Assembly: GCA_937896505.1 (NCBI GenBank)
Contig: CALBNP010000203.1
Coordinates: 1-64,000, forward strand
DNA: 64,000 bases
DNA from: an uncultured Bacteroidales bacterium
Lineage (GTDB): Bacteria > Bacteroidota > Bacteroidia > Bacteroidales > F082
Direction of reading: 5' to 3'
A program made the translations under genes and the position numbers. Of this stretch, positions 8,122-17,797 are shown piece by piece (position 1 is the first letter of the stretch; every line of letters begins with the position of its first letter). The notes beneath the pieces are model-generated. The model saw only the letters and a program-made list of their open reading frames with translations. It did no database searches and was not told the DNA's origin.

Positions 8122-9849
8122 TTAGTCTTCAGGAGTCAGTGCTGCAATCATCTCGTTGATTTTTGCCTTCACTTCGTCAACGAAGTTGTCAGGATTCAAG
8201 TCGGCCTTGAACGACTTGTCGCGCGAAGCAAATTCGAGAGCACCGCGTTCAAGCGAACGTGGGCTGACCACAATGCGCAACGGCACACCCAGCAAGTCGG
8301 CATCAGAGAACATGACTCCAGCGCTGATGTTGCGGTCGTCGTAAATGACTTCAACGCCAGCCTTCTTGAGGTCGTCGTAAACCTTGTCGGCCACGCGGCG
8401 AACATTCTCGTCGCCCACCTTCAAGGCGCACACTTCAACTTGCCATGGAGCGATAGTGATAGGCCAAATAGGACCATTGTCGTCGTGACGCACTTGGCAA
8501 ACCGAAGCGATAAGACGACCGACACCGATGCCATAGCAACCCATGATAGGATACTTCAGCGTGTTGTCGGAATCGAGATATTGCATGTTCATCGACTCGG
8601 TGTATTTGGTGCCGAGTTGGAAGATGTTACCCACTTCGATGCCACGGCTGATGGTAATGCTGTGCTTGCCGCACACTGGGCAAATGCCACCTTCGGTAGC
8701 CTTGGCAAGACTTGCATATTCCACTTCGCCAAGGTCGCGAGCCATGTTCATTCCTTTGTAGTGATAATCCACCTTGTTGGCACCAGCCACAAACGAGTTC
8801 ATGGTCTTCAGCGATTCGTCGTAAACCACGGTGATGCCTTCAGGCAGACCCTTCGGGCCGATGAAACCAGCGCAGATGCCCATGTCAGGAGTGACATTGG
8901 CTGCATGGACTTCAGCACCAATCAGGTTGCGGAGCTTTGTCTCGTTCACTTCGAGGTCGCCACGGAGGAATACGATGACCAGCGAGTCGTCCATATTGCG
9001 TTGATAGAGAACGGCTTTGCACGAGTTAATCGGGTCGGTGTGCAAGAAGTTGCAAACCTCTTCGATGGTTTTTTGACCAGGGGTGTGCACCTCTTCCAAA
9101 GGCTCGATGGCGCAAGGTTCGTTGTGGACGATGCAATCGGCAGCTTCGCTGTTCGAACGGTAGCCGCATTCAGGGCAAATGACGATAGTGTCTTCACCTA
9201 TGTCGGTCAAGAGCATGAACTCGTGCGAAATGCGACCGCCCATCATGCCTGAATCGGACTTCACGGCCACCACTTCTGGCACACCGCAACGGGTGAAAAT
9301 GCGTTCGTAGGAACGATAAGCCAAGGCATAATAACGTTCGAGGTCTTCTTGTGAAGTGTGGAACGAGTAGGCATCCTTCATCGTGAATTCACGAGTACGG
9401 ATAAGGCCACCACGCGAACGAGGTTCATCGCGGAACTTGGTCTGGATCTGATAGATCATGAAAGGAAACTGCGTGTAGCTCTTGGCGGCATCGCGGGCCA
9501 GTTGCACGGCGGCCTCTTCGTGAGTCATACCCAACACCATGTCAACGCCATTGCGGTCCTTGAAACGGAGCAGTTCGGAACCGATGCTGTTGAAACGACC
9601 CGATTCTTGCCAAAGCGTGCCAGGCATCACCACGGGGAACATCACTTCTTGGCCGTCGATGCGGTCCATTTCCTCACGGAGGATGTTCTCAATCTTCTTG
9701 GCAATGCGCTTGCCAGGCATGAAAAACGAAAATACGCCGGTGCCGACCGACTTGATGTAGGCGCCACGAACCATAAGGGCTTGGCTGTCGATGGTGCAAT
9801 CGGCCGGAGCCTTCTTGAACCTTTCACCTAATAATGCAGAAACTTTCAT
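8122..9849 (-). CDS. proS: Prolyl-tRNA synthetase, bacterial type with editing insertion
   Basis: A 575-aa cytoplasmic class II synthetase charging tRNA-Pro. Visible are class II motif 1 (QEVMFPVVMP), motif 2 (TKFRDEPRSRGGLIRTREF, then MKDAYSFH) and motif 3 (GCYGIGVGRLIASV). Between motifs 2 and 3 is an insertion of about 180 residues corresponding to the INS editing domain, with extra Cys pairs (CPECGY, CPVCGK). The length and this insertion mark the bacterial (type 1) form; cultured Bacteroides usually have the shorter archaeal/eukaryote-like (type 3) form of about 490-500 residues. It has its own promoter (9899-9906) and terminator, and separates the two PNGase paralogues. Confidence 0.95.
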   Translation of the reverse strand: MKVSALLGERFKKAPADCTIDSQALMVRGAYIKSVGTGVFSFFMPGKRIAKKIENILREEMDRIDGQEVMFPVVMPGTLWQESGRFNSIGSELLRFKDRNGVDMVLGMTHEEAAVQLARDAAKSYTQFPFMIYQIQTKFRDEPRSRGGLIRTREFTMKDAYSFHTSQEDLERYYALAYRSYERIFTRCGVPEVVAVKSDSGMMGGRISHEFMLLTDIGEDTIVICPECGYRSNSEAADCIVHNEPCAIEPLEEVHTPGQKTIEEVCNFLHTDPINSCKAVLYQRNMDDSLVIVFLRGDLEVNETKLRNLIGAEVHAANVTPDMGICAGFIGPKGLPEGITVVYDESLKTMNSFVAGANKVDYHYKGMNMARDLGEVEYASLAKATEGGICPVCGKHSITISRGIEVGNIFQLGTKYTESMNMQYLDSDNTLKYPIMGCYGIGVGRLIASVCQVRHDDNGPIWPITIAPWQVEVCALKVGDENVRRVADKVYDDLKKAGVEVIYDDRNISAGVMFSDADLLGVPLRIVVSPRSLERGALEFASRDKSFKADLNPDNFVDEVKAKINEMIAALTPED

Positions 9850-9898
9850 TGTAACTATCTGATATTTATTTGTTTGACTATTACGAGTTTTGAGGGTG

Positions 9899-9906
9899 CA
9901 AAATTA
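9899..9906 (-). promoter_or_regulatory. -7 promoter box for proS
   Basis: Minus-strand TAATTTTG, about 50 bases upstream of the proS ATG at 9849. Confidence 0.5.
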
Positions 9907-9931
9907 GTCAATTTATTGGAAACCTCAACAC

Positions 9932-12601
9932 TTAATTTTGGATGACAACCTTTCTCGTAATCAGCTTACCACCAATGATATGGACGAAATAGAGACCCGA
10001 TGGGAGATCGCTCACATCGATAGTTGCCGAACCTTTCAGACTGAATCCACGCACCTTAACGCCTTGAGCATTAATGATACGGACACTGGCGCTACCCTTG
10101 TCATAATCTGTTGTGATTGTCATGTGACCTTTTGCAGGGTTAGGAGTAATGGTCACTTCGAATGGGTCGGCGTCAACATTTGGCAATTCAGGAACATCGG
10201 TCAAAATGGTGGTGTTGTGACTATATGTCACCAGCTTGCCAGAGACTTTCAGGAGTGGATTGCTTGAGTTGTCACAGTTCGGGCAGCTGTTTTGGCCACT
10301 GACACAGTCAGGATAGTTGGGGTGGCACTGGTCAACATAAGTTGGGTCGAACTCATAGAGAATGTCTGCCTTGCCATCGTTGAGATAGTCGTCGAGGCTA
10401 TAGTCCCACACCATAGCCATGCTACCTGGGCACCAGCCAGCACGGGGATAGGTCCAAGTGCCGTTTTGAGGTTGGCAGCCAGCTGGGTTAGGACTGCAGG
10501 TTTCCCACAGATGCTGTGTATAGACCAGACCACCATTGATATTGATGTTATGGGTAGCTTCATAGAACTCAGCAGCGTTACCTGTGTTATAGACTCCGTT
10601 CTGGGTGTCGCTCCAATTGTGTCCCGAAGTGGTAAGTTGAAGTTTTGCCTTCTCTACGCATGGGTCGAATTCCACCGTACGCATTGGGAGCGGGCAAAGG
10701 TTTTCATAGTCACCAAAAGCAAAGCTGCCATACCACAACTCTTGCATGTCAACGTATGGATATTCTGGAGTGCCTTTGGTGTATTCGAAGACAGCAGTTG
10801 GGCAGTAGCCATCGCCTGTCGAATATGATTCGCAATAGTATTCGAACTCGACGAGTCCTTGCAACACGGTGGTGAAATCGGTCACATCCAAATCATCGAT
10901 GCATTCAACACCGAATGGGGTGATGTAACGGCAGAGTTCTACCCATTCGCCACGGTAGTTCTTCACACGGCAGTGGCTTTCATGGTCGTAGGTGTTGCAG
11001 TTGCCATTCACACAGTTGTGGTGATAATGCAAATTGATGGCCTTAAAGGCATTGACGTGCGTTGGGAACGGGAAATCGCCATAGGCAGTAAATTCAGAGG
11101 TATTTACCACCACCTCGCCATTGAGAGCCGAAATGTTCATATCATCAAAGTTGGTGCTAACCTCAAAAGTATTGGAAGCAGTAGTGACCTTGCCACCTGT
11201 TTGGGTGATTGACACGGTCATGTTATATGTACCTTCGCCTGATGGAGTCCAAGTGGTGTACCAATAGCCGTTATCTGGGTCATCTAGATAGTCGGTCTTC
11301 AAAGTCAGCACCTGACCATCGACGTTGCACTTCACCTCTTCAAATTTCAGGACACCAGGATGTTCGATATAGGCGCTCAACACCACCATAACTGGATTCT
11401 CAAAGTCGGGCATATACACCTTTGTGCCTTCGTAAGGACGACGGATGGTGATTTCAGGAGTATAGTTGTTAGGATCGACTACATAGAACGTACGTGTTAC
11501 GGATGGAGCCGATTGCCATTGGGTGCCATCGCCAGGTTGCACGGCACGGACCTTCACTGAACCTTCTTCACCGGTGAGGGTAAGGATGTTGCCTTCAATG
11601 GTGGCAGGACCTTGGACAAGTTCAAATGTCACAGGCAGGCCCGAAGTAGCTGTAGCTTCAAGGGTGATAGGCTCGTTATAAACCAACTGGTCATTAATTT
11701 CAGCAAAGTCGATGAACTGTGCGGTCAGTCCGCCAGCAATATGACGTACGGTGAAGTTGTCGAAGCCACCCCAACCGCTGTTCAGCATGAAGATGTGGTG
11801 CCACATGGCTGGGTCAAATTTGTCGCCACTGCCAGGGGTGAGTCCAGCGTTGACGCCTTGGCATTCTGGAACAGCTTCCCATTCTGCATTTAAATCGTCA
11901 TACTTCATGAACAAGGTGACGGCACCAGCACCATCGTTGGCATCAAGGTCGATGGAAATTTTCCAACGGTACCAGTGTTTCTCTTCTCCAATGGGCAAGA
12001 CATTGCTCGTGATGACGTTGTTAGGCAGCACCACACCATTCATGAAAACAGGGTTAGTTGGGTTAGGTCCTGTCATCATCATATAGATACCACCATCAGG
12101 AGATGTGCTGTTCTCATTAGGATAAATAGGTTCGTAAAGTGCATTTGTAGAAGAGGCCTTACGCACAGGAGGAAGCACCGAGCCATCGCCATCGCCGTCA
12201 TAGCCGATGCCGAATAAGTCGCCCCACCATTCGCGCAACATGTCGCATTCCACCTCAATGACGCCACCCGTCGAAAAGTCGAAGCCATATTGGGTGATGT
12301 CGTGTGTTGCGATGTCGCCAAAACTGGTACCAGAAGCGTCCGAGAACACACCGATGGTCTCGTCAGCGGTAGGCGTTGGAGCTGAGGTGCCCCAGAAATG
12401 GCCCATGTAGTCGGTGTACAATGGAGAGAATGAACCATTGCCTGCACTATGCACACGGACATACCAGCCATCTTGACCATTGAGGACATGATTTGGATTT
12501 TCTCCAAATTCATAATCATTGAAATCGAAAGTCTTTTCAACTTGTGCATTCATCCCAAAGGAAAAGCACAAAAGCATGAGGATTAGAGATAGTTTTTTCA
12601 T
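9932..12601 (-). CDS. PNGase F-like peptide-N-glycosidase with T9SS sorting domain (paralogue 2)
   Basis: An 889-aa exported protein with the same architecture as the gene at 5452-7998: signal peptide (1-19), jelly-roll-like region, Ig-like segments (from about 305), PNGase F domains (about 490-790) and T9SS tail (TITPNPAKGHMTITTD to TRKVVIQN). The three PNGase F acidic positions are kept: D539 in CNTYDHE, E591 in YYCESYS (Ser replaces the usual Thr after Glu) and E678 in NAAEFYEATH; PRAGWCPG is present. It follows the SusD stop by 42 bp with no promoter box between, so it most likely forms an operon with susC-susD. Different Cys content from paralogue 1 suggests a different substrate or stability. 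Confidence 0.85.
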   Translation of the reverse strand: MKKLSLILMLLCFSFGMNAQVEKTFDFNDYEFGENPNHVLNGQDGWYVRVHSAGNGSFSPLYTDYMGHFWGTSAPTPTADETIGVFSDASGTSFGDIATHDITQYGFDFSTGGVIEVECDMLREWWGDLFGIGYDGDGDGSVLPPVRKASSTNALYEPIYPNENSTSPDGGIYMMMTGPNPTNPVFMNGVVLPNNVITSNVLPIGEEKHWYRWKISIDLDANDGAGAVTLFMKYDDLNAEWEAVPECQGVNAGLTPGSGDKFDPAMWHHIFMLNSGWGGFDNFTVRHIAGGLTAQFIDFAEINDQLVYNEPITLEATATSGLPVTFELVQGPATIEGNILTLTGEEGSVKVRAVQPGDGTQWQSAPSVTRTFYVVDPNNYTPEITIRRPYEGTKVYMPDFENPVMVVLSAYIEHPGVLKFEEVKCNVDGQVLTLKTDYLDDPDNGYWYTTWTPSGEGTYNMTVSITQTGGKVTTASNTFEVSTNFDDMNISALNGEVVVNTSEFTAYGDFPFPTHVNAFKAINLHYHHNCVNGNCNTYDHESHCRVKNYRGEWVELCRYITPFGVECIDDLDVTDFTTVLQGLVEFEYYCESYSTGDGYCPTAVFEYTKGTPEYPYVDMQELWYGSFAFGDYENLCPLPMRTVEFDPCVEKAKLQLTTSGHNWSDTQNGVYNTGNAAEFYEATHNININGGLVYTQHLWETCSPNPAGCQPQNGTWTYPRAGWCPGSMAMVWDYSLDDYLNDGKADILYEFDPTYVDQCHPNYPDCVSGQNSCPNCDNSSNPLLKVSGKLVTYSHNTTILTDVPELPNVDADPFEVTITPNPAKGHMTITTDYDKGSASVRIINAQGVKVRGFSLKGSATIDVSDLPSGLYFVHIIGGKLITRKVVIQN

Positions 12602-12643
12602 AACTGCTAATTTATTATTTTGAACATGTTGTTTTATGACTAG

Positions 12644-14326
12644 TTATTCGTTCCACCACACCCTGGTCTGTCTTGTGTCGCCATGCGACATGCGAGTGAG
12701 CTGTTGGGTGTAATTGTCATGATTATATTCGATTTCTTTCTGTGGATATTCCAAGCGGAAAGAAGTCAGCTTAGCATGATCGGTGGTTGTTGGGGTCCTC
12801 ATAGTGCGGCGAGCCAAAGCCCAAGCCTCCCATGGTTGACGGAAGAGGTTAAGCCAACGTTGCTGATAGATAATATCCAGATACTGAATATTATCTTGTA
12901 TGCCTGACGACCAAACTAAAGCGTTCATCACGTTTGAGGCCATTATGTTGCTCCAACCCCAGATGTCTTGATTCTTAATGCGTTCGGTGTATTGCGGATA
13001 GAAATAAGTCCAACGCGAGGTGTTTTGTGGCAAATGCGTCCAAAAGAGAAATGACTGATAGATGCCTTGAAAGACCAACTGGTCTAATTCCATGAGTGAA
13101 AGAGAAATCTCTCCAATGCCACGAGCAGCGATTTCGGCTTTCATGAATAGCACGTCAGCGTAGGTGACAAATAACTGTGGGACGTATTTCTCATCGCGAG
13201 TGAGATAGTAGTTGAAAGGCGAATAGAGGCAAGCAGGGCCTTTGAAGGTATAGTTGGCATCACGCGACTGGGCGTAAGGCGAACCGCCTTCGGTAGGTGT
13301 CTCTGCCGTGTGAATCTGTGGATACGGACGCCATGCTCCATCAGGAAGACTGTCGTTCTTGTGGCTCGTGTCGAAGAAAATGAAGGCACGGTAGTCGAAG
13401 ATGCCACTGCCATCCAAGGCTTCGGTCGATGAAAGCACAGTCCACACCGTCTCACCCATACGCAAGTTCTTGTGTTCGCGGAACGACCAGTTGACATCCC
13501 AACTCGTGCCCAACAAACTAGGCCACAAAGCAATTGCACCATAGGTTGGACTTCCACCACCTTGGCTCAACATCGTGAATTGATAATTATAGGCATCAAC
13601 CAACAATGGTGTTGCAAACTCAGGTTTTTTGTCGTACATACGCAAACCATGGCGCAAGATAAGCGCATTGGCAAAGTCGGCCCAATACTTGTAGTTGTTG
13701 CTGAGCAAAACATCATAAGGCAACTTATAGTATTCGTTGCCGTTGATGGTAGTGATCGAATCGGCATACAGAAGGTCGCGCGACCACACCAATTCTTTCA
13801 AAAGTGTGTCATAGATTTTCTCTTGGGTATCCCATGCAGGTTTCATCGTGCTCTGCGACGAGGCATTGTCCCAAATGCGACCAGCCTCTGAGTAAGGTAT
13901 ATCGCCAAAGATATCGGTGACCTTAAAGGTTTGGTAGGCCTTCAAGATGTTGAGTTGGGCGCGCACTTTGTCGCATACGAAATCGTCTCCCTGTTCAGCA
14001 CAATAATTGTCGAAACGTTTTTCCAACTCACGAATGTTCGACAACATGAGATAGTAGTCAGACCAAACGCTCGAAGTACCAACCTGTGAATTACCCCAAG
14101 CCTCTGAAGTCAAAGCACCGAGTTCCGTTTCAGGATACCAAATTTCGTTTTGCAAATAGAACTGTTCGTTCATGTTCTGTTGCATCGACTGCACAACACC
14201 ATTAAACAGGGCTTCCATGGTCGTTCCCGTTGGCGAAAACGGGTCTTTGTTCATTTCATTGAAGCCTTTAGTGCAAGCCGAAAATGTAACGGCAAAAACA
14301 ATTGCTATGATTGATAATTTCTTCAT
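12644..14326 (-). CDS. SusD/RagB-like glycan-binding lipoprotein
   Basis: A 560-aa surface lipoprotein: the signal peptide ends in a lipobox with Cys18 (FAVTFSACTKGF). Helical TPR-like segments typical of SusD families follow (NILKAYQTFKVTDIFGDIPY, then FVTYADVLFMKAEIAARG near residue 400 and WEAWALARRT near the C-terminus). It belongs to the SusD-like group resembling PF12741/PF12771. Its role is to bind oligosaccharide or glycopeptide at the surface and hand it to the SusC channel. The start MKKLSI (14326) is preferred over an upstream Met at 14344. It directly follows susC and precedes PNGase paralogue 2. Confidence 0.9.
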   Translation of the reverse strand: MKKLSIIAIVFAVTFSACTKGFNEMNKDPFSPTGTTMEALFNGVVQSMQQNMNEQFYLQNEIWYPETELGALTSEAWGNSQVGTSSVWSDYYLMLSNIRELEKRFDNYCAEQGDDFVCDKVRAQLNILKAYQTFKVTDIFGDIPYSEAGRIWDNASSQSTMKPAWDTQEKIYDTLLKELVWSRDLLYADSITTINGNEYYKLPYDVLLSNNYKYWADFANALILRHGLRMYDKKPEFATPLLVDAYNYQFTMLSQGGGSPTYGAIALWPSLLGTSWDVNWSFREHKNLRMGETVWTVLSSTEALDGSGIFDYRAFIFFDTSHKNDSLPDGAWRPYPQIHTAETPTEGGSPYAQSRDANYTFKGPACLYSPFNYYLTRDEKYVPQLFVTYADVLFMKAEIAARGIGEISLSLMELDQLVFQGIYQSFLFWTHLPQNTSRWTYFYPQYTERIKNQDIWGWSNIMASNVMNALVWSSGIQDNIQYLDIIYQQRWLNLFRQPWEAWALARRTMRTPTTTDHAKLTSFRLEYPQKEIEYNHDNYTQQLTRMSHGDTRQTRVWWNE

Positions 14327-14346
14327 TTTCAATTTCCTTTCCATAA

Positions 14347-17300
14347 TTACAAACTAACCTTAAACGAAAGCATAAATGATCTTGTTCCTGGATAGGAGGC
14401 ATATTCCAAACCTTGTGCATTACCCGAACCTTGCGTTCCTTCAGGATTGATGTTGTCAGGCAAGGTCTTGAAGAAGTAGAACAAGTCGCGACCCACCAGC
14501 GAGACGGAAACCTTCTTGAAGAAATAACCGCCATCGCCCTTACCGAGTTGTTCGCGCTTCTTTGACCATCGGTCGAGCGGTAAATCATAGGTGAGCGAAA
14601 GTTCGCGCATCTTAATCCAAGTGTTATTCACAATGCCAGGAGTGCTGAGGATGTTGCCCCAACCACCGAAGTTTGGCATGTATTTATAGAGATAATGCAC
14701 TACATTGTCGTTCTCAACAGCTTCTCCCGTCTCTGTGTTGATGCAATAGCCTGGCAGAATCACACCATAGTTTCCAATGAAGTTGCCGTTGGCATCATAG
14801 TATGGCAAGCCGTTGCCTTCGCGTTCATATAAAGTCTCAGGGCTTTGACCCGTTTGCATGCCGATCACATAAGAGGCGCAATAGATATCGCCACCCAACT
14901 TAGCGTCAACCAAGGCATAGAGTGAGAAATCCTTGTAGGAAGCTCTAAGGTTGATACCGCCAGTCACGAGTGGTGCACAGTTGCCAATTGGCACTCTGTT
15001 TTCGGTTTTCAGATAAGTGGTACCTGTCTCGTTGAGGAGTGGCAGCGGTTTACCGTTTTGGTCGTAGAAAGGTCCGACGACCGTACCATCGGCCATGGTG
15101 TACTTATAGACATAGTCCCATCCGTAAATGGTACCATAGTCTTCGCCTTCAGCCACGGCAATGGCAGGACCATTCGAGCCCCAAATCTCGGAAAGAAGAT
15201 ACATGTCGGAACCAGCCAAATCAACGATGCGGTTCTTGTTGCGGGCAAGGTTGAGACCTAACTGAACGGCATAGTCCTTTCCTTGGGCAATGTCATAACT
15301 CATGATGGCTTCGATACCTTTATTGGTGACCACACCCGTGTTGATTGTCACGTTGTTGGCTCCTGACGATGGAGCGAGAGGTGAGGAAAGAATCTGGTCC
15401 CACGAATAGATATTATAATAGGTGAAGTCAAGATTGAATCGGGCACCCAAACCAAGGTCCATACCTACTTCATAACTGCGTTGACGTTGCGGTTTCAGTT
15501 CCAATGGCGGAACGGTGGTAGGCAAGGTGGCCGAAAGTTGGTTGCCAAACGAACCTGTGTTGTAGGTGTAGGTCAGTTGATAAGGATCGGTGTCGGAAGC
15601 GGTCTGTGCCAATGAACCTCTAAACTTAAGGAAGGTGACAGGACCCCAGTTCCATTTCTTGAAGGCCGAGGTCGGGACGAAGCTCAAGGTGGCCGAAGGA
15701 TAGAAATACGAGTTGTTGTTTGAAGGCAGCGTTGACGACCAGTCGTTACGGCCTGTGACATCCAAGAACAACCAGTCGCTGTAGCTCATGTTGAAGAAAC
15801 CATACACTGAGTTGACTTGTTTCTCCCACATCGACTCACCGAAGACACGCTCGTTGGCGTTTGAGTAGTTGTAGATTGTATATAGGTTAGCATAGGCCCA
15901 TGTGCCTGACGAACCATTGATGCCATCGCGAAAACCATAATACTGTTCGCCACCAAACGAGAAACGGACGTTGAACTTCGAACCAAAGATCTTGTCCTTA
16001 TATGCGGTGAGCAGGAAGTCCATATCGCGGGTCACCGAGTTCGTCTTGCTCTTCGAATAATAGCCACCTGCCATTCCGTCGATGGTGGTAGGCTTGTTCT
16101 TGGTGGTGTAGCTGTCGGCTGTCCAATCCAAAGCCACCTTTGCCGAGGCACTGAGCCAAGGTGTGATGTCGTACATCAACCGGACCGAACCATACATCTT
16201 GTCGCGGTCAAGGGTCGTATTGTTGTTATAGTAGGTCCAGAATGTGCTGTTATAGATATAGTTGTATGGATAGCCGTCAAACTGGTTCATCGTACCGTCA
16301 GGATTTTGGTAGGAGTTCACCTCAAGGCCTTTCCAGCTACGAGGCCAGCTATACAGCAATCCCTTGTTGAAGTTGCTGTTCGATTCACCAATTTCAGGCG
16401 AGTTCAAACGAAAATAGTCCAAATAGTTGAATGCCACGTCAACCTTAATCTTGTCCGACACATTGATGAGCGAACCCACGTTAACGGTAGTCTGACGCAA
16501 GTTGCAGTTATCGATGATAGCATCGGTACGCGAATCGGTGAACGAAACACGGATGCTACCAAAGTCGCCAGCATTCTGGAACGAGATATTGTTGTTCATC
16601 GTGTGACCATTCTTGAAGAGCATCTTCAGATTGTCGGGTTGCGGAGAATAGTCGCGCACCACACCGTCCCACCAAAGAACGCTTTCGCCATTCATCGCCG
16701 GGCCCCAGCTTTGGGCACCACCATAGTAGCCAAAAGTGGTATTGGTGGGTTCGCCAGCAGGACCATTATCAACGCTATAGATACCTGGATATTCATACAC
16801 CTGGTTGCCGTTTTCGTCAACCATCCCTTCGATAGGCGTCAAGGTCGGCGTGTTGAAGGTGATAGGACCGCCAGCACCATATTTGTTCTGCACGCTGCGG
16901 TACATGTAAGGTGTCGTAATCTTGAAGCCGCCCGAATAGGTGATACCCAAGCCTTTCTGCTTGCTACCTTTCTTGGTGGTGATGAGCACCACACCATTGC
17001 CGCCGCGCGAACCATAAAGAGCAGCTGCGGTAGGGCCTTTCAAGATGTCGAGGCTTTCGATGTCTTCCTCATTGATGTTGTTCAGTGCAGTACCCCAGTC
17101 GCGACCACCGCTCCATTCGGTCAAGCCGCCTTCGTTGGTCATCGGTACACCATCGACCACGATGAGAGGCTGGTTGTCGCCAAAGATACTGTTGTTACCA
17201 CGGATAACGATACGCGACGAACCGCCATCGACGCCCGTCGGGTTGATGATTTGCACACCAGCCGAGCGACCGCTCAACGCGCTCACCACGTTGCCCGTTC

Positions 17301-17709
17301 CCGACTTTGCAATCATCTCGCCACCGATTTCTTCAGTAGCATAACCCAATTCGCGCTTCTGACGCTTGATGCCGAGAGCCGTCACCACCACATCGTCGAG
17401 CAACAGGGCATCGCTGTCCATCGTGACGTTGATTTTCGTCTTGCCAGCCACTTTGATCTCTTGGGTCTTGTAGCCCACGAAACTATAGACCAACACGTCG
17501 TCTTTGCCGACATTGCTGAGGGTATAGTTACCATCGAAATCAGTGACTGTTCCCTTTTGGGAATTCTTCACCTGAATGGTCACGCCAGGCATTCCCAAGC
17601 CATCTTCGCTCGAGATTACCTTACCCGTGACATTAATGCCCTGGGAAAAAACCGAAAAAGGCATGATGAGAACCGTAAGAAAGAGAAAAAGTAGATATTT
17701 CCTATTCAT
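14347..17709 (-). CDS. SusC/RagA-family TonB-linked outer-membrane transporter
   Basis: A 1120-aa barrel. Signal peptide (1-22), carboxypeptidase-regulatory-like domain (about 25-110; GKVISSEDGLGMPGVTIQVK, FDGNYTL), TonB-box/plug start (LLLDDVVVTALGIKRQKREL), SusC plug signatures (QPLIVVDGVP, LDILKGPTAAALYGSRGGNG) and a C-terminal barrel ending FMLSFKVSL. It imports large glycans or glycopeptides with the SusD partner, energised by TonB-ExbBD. The substrate is not readable from sequence; the adjacent PNGase points to N-glycoprotein material. No clear -7 box was found in the 90 bp upstream, and no sigma/anti-sigma or hybrid regulator pair is adjacent. Confidence 0.93.
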   Translation of the reverse strand: MNRKYLLFLFLTVLIMPFSVFSQGINVTGKVISSEDGLGMPGVTIQVKNSQKGTVTDFDGNYTLSNVGKDDVLVYSFVGYKTQEIKVAGKTKINVTMDSDALLLDDVVVTALGIKRQKRELGYATEEIGGEMIAKSGTGNVVSALSGRSAGVQIINPTGVDGGSSRIVIRGNNSIFGDNQPLIVVDGVPMTNEGGLTEWSGGRDWGTALNNINEEDIESLDILKGPTAAALYGSRGGNGVVLITTKKGSKQKGLGITYSGGFKITTPYMYRSVQNKYGAGGPITFNTPTLTPIEGMVDENGNQVYEYPGIYSVDNGPAGEPTNTTFGYYGGAQSWGPAMNGESVLWWDGVVRDYSPQPDNLKMLFKNGHTMNNNISFQNAGDFGSIRVSFTDSRTDAIIDNCNLRQTTVNVGSLINVSDKIKVDVAFNYLDYFRLNSPEIGESNSNFNKGLLYSWPRSWKGLEVNSYQNPDGTMNQFDGYPYNYIYNSTFWTYYNNNTTLDRDKMYGSVRLMYDITPWLSASAKVALDWTADSYTTKNKPTTIDGMAGGYYSKSKTNSVTRDMDFLLTAYKDKIFGSKFNVRFSFGGEQYYGFRDGINGSSGTWAYANLYTIYNYSNANERVFGESMWEKQVNSVYGFFNMSYSDWLFLDVTGRNDWSSTLPSNNNSYFYPSATLSFVPTSAFKKWNWGPVTFLKFRGSLAQTASDTDPYQLTYTYNTGSFGNQLSATLPTTVPPLELKPQRQRSYEVGMDLGLGARFNLDFTYYNIYSWDQILSSPLAPSSGANNVTINTGVVTNKGIEAIMSYDIAQGKDYAVQLGLNLARNKNRIVDLAGSDMYLLSEIWGSNGPAIAVAEGEDYGTIYGWDYVYKYTMADGTVVGPFYDQNGKPLPLLNETGTTYLKTENRVPIGNCAPLVTGGINLRASYKDFSLYALVDAKLGGDIYCASYVIGMQTGQSPETLYEREGNGLPYYDANGNFIGNYGVILPGYCINTETGEAVENDNVVHYLYKYMPNFGGWGNILSTPGIVNNTWIKMRELSLTYDLPLDRWSKKREQLGKGDGGYFFKKVSVSLVGRDLFYFFKTLPDNINPEGTQGSGNAQGLEYASYPGTRSFMLSFKVSL

Positions 17710-17797
17710 AATCAGAGAATTAAATTAAAAAATACATTTATCCTTCATAAAAAATTACTTTTAGAGTACACACATTACTATCATTTGATATTGTAAC

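Noticed and set aside
8113..9252. A 379-codon plus-strand open frame
   Set aside because: Antisense shadow of proS, with biased composition and no recognisable motif.
16306..17694. A 462-codon plus-strand open frame
   Set aside because: It is the antisense of the N-terminal half of the susC gene, which has clear family motifs; the antisense protein is His/Val/Thr-rich with no domain.
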